A stretch of DNA of 64,000 nt, taken from positions 992,001 through 1,056,000 of the forward strand of contig NZ_JADQTL010000009.1 in NCBI RefSeq assembly GCF_017168145.1, given 5' to 3'. The notes below the pieces were generated by a model that saw only the letters and a list, made by a program, of their open reading frames with translations, was not told where the DNA came from and searched no databases. Source of the stretch: Anaerovorax sp. IOR16 (GTDB taxonomy: Bacteria > Bacillota > Clostridia > Peptostreptococcales > Anaerovoracaceae). Made by a program: the position numbers and the translations under genes. Positions 61,565 through 64,000 of this stretch are shown in pieces; the stretch's first letter is position 1; each line of letters opens with the position of its first letter.

Positions 61565-63067
61565 TCACCAATCTTGTGCTATTGTACAAATTCCTAAATC
61601 TTTATTTGTATTAGTGCTTAAATCGTATTCACTGATAATTTGAAATGCATCTGTTGCACCAAATCTGTTTTTCGGTATAAATGTAATCATATAATGCTTA
61701 TCACGTTTTAATTTAAATGGTATTTTTGTTTTACCATTTTTACCTTCAAACCTATATCCTATAATCTCACGTTTGTCACCTTCAAATTCATCATCAAATG
61801 GTCTACGCATCATAAGATTTACGCTCATAACATCCACTATACTTTTACCAAGTCCAATTTCGTTGTTAGTCAAATATCGCATTTTAATACTTGCTTTACC
61901 CAACTGATATGTAACAAATAAACCTACATTTTTTACTGATGGTTTTACTACGTCGTATAGTGCAACCATATCCCTTGTCATTGATTTATATATTTCGTCT
62001 GTCTTAGAATCACAACTCTCCTTTAATGTATCTAGTACAAAATATTTAACACCTAAACTTGAATATTTTTTTATTAATTTAATTACTATTTTCGCTGAAT
62101 AATGCTCTAAAGGAATTATAGTAATATTTCTTTTTTCTTTCTTTTCCTCAAGCCAGTCTGCACATTTGCGTAATAGTTGTAACGTCTCTGGTTCAAAATT
62201 ACCGTCACGAAGAATATATTTATGTAATTCATTTTTAAAGATATTATTTGCTACCCATATAAGAAGTTCTCTTTGTATTTTTGTTTGGTCTTCTTCATTT
62301 ATAAAAAAGACAACTTTTTCATCATATTTAATAATTGATGGTATAATATAGTTTATCGCTGTTGTAGATTTACCAATTCCAGAATTAGCACCCAAACCAT
62401 ATATATTCCCCTGACAATTAAAACCACCTATTTCACGATTTAAAATATCACAATTGTGAAACGGCATACCAACACTAATGCCATTGTTTAAATTGTCAAT
62501 ATACTCATGGAGTCCTTCACAACCGTTGTAACTTTCAACAGTATTGTTAGCATTGATAAAAATATGATTTAGCATTGCTTCATATTGTGAATAGACATCG
62601 TCAATTTGCATATCGGCAAAATCGCTTAGTTTATCAAATACGGGGAATTTATTTTTCAATAAAAGTAATACAGTATTCCATTTATTGAACTCATTTATAT
62701 AACCATTTATATTATCAATAACTACATATTCTTTAGTTTTATCTATAGTGTCATATCCACCATACTCATCATATTTTTGTTTAAGTTTAGAATGTTTTTC
62801 TAAATATAAACCAACTGTAATATCATCAAGACTGGACTTCTTTTCTTTAATTATAATATCGTAAGCAATTTGCCAGTATACCCTCCATGTGTTTTCTGAA
62901 AAATCTTCAAGTTTTAATTGATAATCGTACATCAAATCTGGCTGTTTATAAAAAATTGATACAATATTGGCTTCACACGCTAATTTATATTCTTTAACTT
63001 TCTTTGCTGCTTTTAATAATTCTTCTTCATATGGAGTTAATTTTTTATTTTGTTTGGTCTTTGCCAA
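61565..63067 (-). CDS. DnaB-type replicative helicase
   Basis: 500 residues. An N-terminal helical domain (about 1-150), then a RecA-like core: NIYGLGANSGIGKSTTAINY (Walker A), EKVVFFINEEDQTKIQRELL, VKYFVLDTLKESCDSKTDEI (Walker B) and GLFVTYQLGKASIKMRYLTN NEIG. Hexameric unwinding at the phage fork is expected. The closest analogues are SPbeta YorI and other phage DnaB-like proteins. Start is a TTG after AAGGGGAG. Confidence 0.88.
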   Translation of the reverse strand: MAKTKQNKKLTPYEEELLKAAKKVKEYKLACEANIVSIFYKQPDLMYDYQLKLEDFSENTWRVYWQIAYDIIIKEKKSSLDDITVGLYLEKHSKLKQKYDEYGGYDTIDKTKEYVVIDNINGYINEFNKWNTVLLLLKNKFPVFDKLSDFADMQIDDVYSQYEAMLNHIFINANNTVESYNGCEGLHEYIDNLNNGISVGMPFHNCDILNREIGGFNCQGNIYGLGANSGIGKSTTAINYIIPSIIKYDEKVVFFINEEDQTKIQRELLIWVANNIFKNELHKYILRDGNFEPETLQLLRKCADWLEEKKEKRNITIIPLEHYSAKIVIKLIKKYSSLGVKYFVLDTLKESCDSKTDEIYKSMTRDMVALYDVVKPSVKNVGLFVTYQLGKASIKMRYLTNNEIGLGKSIVDVMSVNLMMRRPFDDEFEGDKREIIGYRFEGKNGKTKIPFKLKRDKHYMITFIPKNRFGATDAFQIISEYDLSTNTNKDLGICTIAQDW

Positions 63068-63080
63068 AAAATCTCCCCTT

Positions 63081-63542
63081 TTACCATAGTTCTTTTAATC
63101 TATCATTTTCTGCTTTTGTTTTCTTTTTATAATCTGCACCCTTGTTATATTGATTTTCAAATGAAGATTGTATTACTCTTTCTTCACTCATTTTTGTTTG
63201 TTGTATTCTTACATAAACATCATTAATAACAGGTTCAACCATTTTGACAATTAGATTTATTTTATGTTGTTCATCTTTAATTTTTAAATAATTATTATTT
63301 AAATAATTGATAATTTTAGGTTTGCATATTTTAAATGCACACAATAATGTATAGTCGTCATAATTCGCATTTTTATTAGCATTATTGTTTGCAATATGCT
63401 GACCTTTTTTTAAGCCCTGTAATTTTAATGCTAAATATGTTGGGAATTTCATATTGTCATCATAGTTCAAAATTTCCTTTTTAACATATTCACACAATTC
63501 GTCCCATTCTTTATTTTTAGTTTTTTTGTTTATTTTACGCAT
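63081..63542 (-). CDS. Phage hypothetical protein
   Basis: Not recognised. 153 residues, basic and mostly helical. An Asn-rich stretch (HIANNNANKNANYDD) lies in the middle and a strongly basic tail (GADYKKKTKAENDRLKELW) at the end. It directly precedes the DnaB-like helicase gene by 13 bases. By position it could be a helicase loader or accessory protein, but no ATPase motif is present. The ribosome site is weak (GGTGTGGT). Confidence 0.6.
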   Translation of the reverse strand: MRKINKKTKNKEWDELCEYVKKEILNYDDNMKFPTYLALKLQGLKKGQHIANNNANKNANYDDYTLLCAFKICKPKIINYLNNNYLKIKDEQHKINLIVKMVEPVINDVYVRIQQTKMSEERVIQSSFENQYNKGADYKKKTKAENDRLKELW

Positions 63543-63558
63543 ACCACACCATTTGTTA

Positions 63559-63594
63559 TATATCCCAGTGTTAAATTAATAACACCGAGATATA
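63559..63594 (-). repeat. Stem-loop with compensating wobble pairs
   Basis: Fifteen-base arms (63559-63573 and 63580-63594). As minus-strand RNA all 15 positions pair, two as G-U; on the plus strand these two would be A-C mismatches. This supports an RNA structure in the leader of the 153-residue protein gene. No T run follows. Confidence 0.55.
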
Positions 63595-63607
63595 TTTATT
63601 ATTATCT

Positions 63608-64000
63608 TTACAATTGCAATTTTGTAAAGTCGACTAACTCTGTTATGTCTGCTAAAGAATGTAATTCTAATTTCTTAATGTCAAACTTCTTTTCTTTTAA
63701 CAATGTATTAATCTTGCTAATGGCATCCATATTTTTATCGTCTTTTAGTTGCTTCATCATATCTTTCCATTCTGATACTAAAGATTCTACTTTTATAGCT
63801 TCATCACACATTGAATCGGTTGAACTTTTAATGTCTTTTTTATATGAAGTTTCATTTGTAGCCAACCCATTCATTTTATCAAAATAAGGTTTCCAAATAT
63901 CATAGCAGGGGTTTTCAATAATATCACCACGTTTTGTTACGTTTGTTCTATCTTTTAAAACCTTCGCATAATAATGAGTTTCTCCATTAATTTCTTCGGT
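63608..64000 (-). CDS. Phage protein, partial (5' end beyond window)
   Basis: The frame is open from the window edge (TEEINGETHYYAKVLKDRTN) to TAA near 63608, giving 130 visible C-terminal residues; an internal ATG at 63874 is probably not the start. The visible part has a strand-rich start (THYYAKVLKDRTNVTKRGDI), CYDIWKPYFDKM, then an acidic helical tail (SLVSEWKDMMKQLKDDKNMD). Single-stranded-DNA-binding-like or structural function cannot be told. Confidence 0.6.
   Translation of the reverse strand, partial: TEEINGETHYYAKVLKDRTNVTKRGDIIENPCYDIWKPYFDKMNGLATNETSYKKDIKSSTDSMCDEAIKVESLVSEWKDMMKQLKDDKNMDAISKINTLLKEKKFDIKKLELHSLADITELVDFTKLQL

Larger units (their letters stand above)
41855..64000. 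mobile_element. Prophage or phage-like element in spoIVA (right end beyond window)
   Basis: Left edge at the spoIVA junction (crossover probably between about 41845 and 41870). The content is phage-type: large serine recombinase, complete nucleotide metabolism genes, own replication machinery. Nearly all genes are on the minus strand, tightly packed, and distinctly more AT-rich in codon choice than the host genes around 27-38 kb. No structural or lysis genes appear in the 22 kb visible, so the element is much larger. Gene content and target choice recall SPbeta of B. subtilis. Confidence 0.9.

Noticed and set aside
1-64000. CRISPR arrays, tRNA or rRNA genes
   Set aside because: No regularly spaced repeats, cloverleaf or rRNA-like sequence was seen in either strand by eye; a tRNA scan was not possible.

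Overview
The window is AT-rich DNA from a spore-forming, anaerobic-looking member of the Clostridia (Firmicutes). Support comes from strong AGGAGG-type ribosome sites, T-box and cobalamin riboswitches, a LexA box of the Gram-positive GAAC-N4-GTTC type, a CD1871A-type small CXXC protein and a piece of the sporulation gene spoIVA. No rRNA, tRNA or CRISPR array was seen. I cannot name the genus.

1-23.3 kb is a loosely packed accessory region, almost all on the minus strand: small membrane proteins, lipoproteins, a GNAT acetyltransferase, a VOC protein, hydrolases, TetR and AraC regulators, a GyrI-like domain and two LUD proteins. It carries one complete IS256-family element (5298-6779, 8-bp target duplication). 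Embedded in it is a compact five-gene operon under a cobalamin riboswitch (21.55-16.96 kb): btuF, btuC and btuD homologues, a cobyric acid synthase that has only its N-terminal domain, and a frameshifted Dph6-like ATP pyrophosphatase.

23.3-41.5 kb is mostly conserved chromosome: an SOS-type Y-family polymerase, aroE, clpB, an M50 protease, a LysM protein, glyA, thioredoxin, cardiolipin synthase, a T-box-controlled (probably tryptophan) ABC transporter, and a TlpA / CXXC / 4Fe-4S membrane protein trio.

41.85-64.0 kb, running off the right end, is a large prophage or phage-like element with nearly every gene on the minus strand. At its left edge a large serine recombinase abuts the last ~96 codons of spoIVA. 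The missing 5' part of spoIVA must lie beyond the other end of the element, so the element appears to split an essential spore-coat gene, like skin in sigK and SPbeta in spsM. The visible phage genes form a nucleotide and replication module: dUTPase, B12-dependent ribonucleotide reductase, deoxynucleotidase, dNMP kinase, two ThyX-fold proteins, a SleB-type hydrolase, a broken ATP-dependent DNA ligase, a RecD-like helicase, a DNA polymerase III alpha subunit with a 430-residue intein, a RecB-like nuclease, a DnaG-type primase and a DnaB-type helicase.

The strongest leads are the split spoIVA, a set of phage genes whose best-placed start codons are AUU or AUA, and the cobalamin operon that pairs a glutaminase-less cobyric acid synthase with an ammonia-ligase-type ATPase. 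All statements come from reading the sequence; no database search was run.
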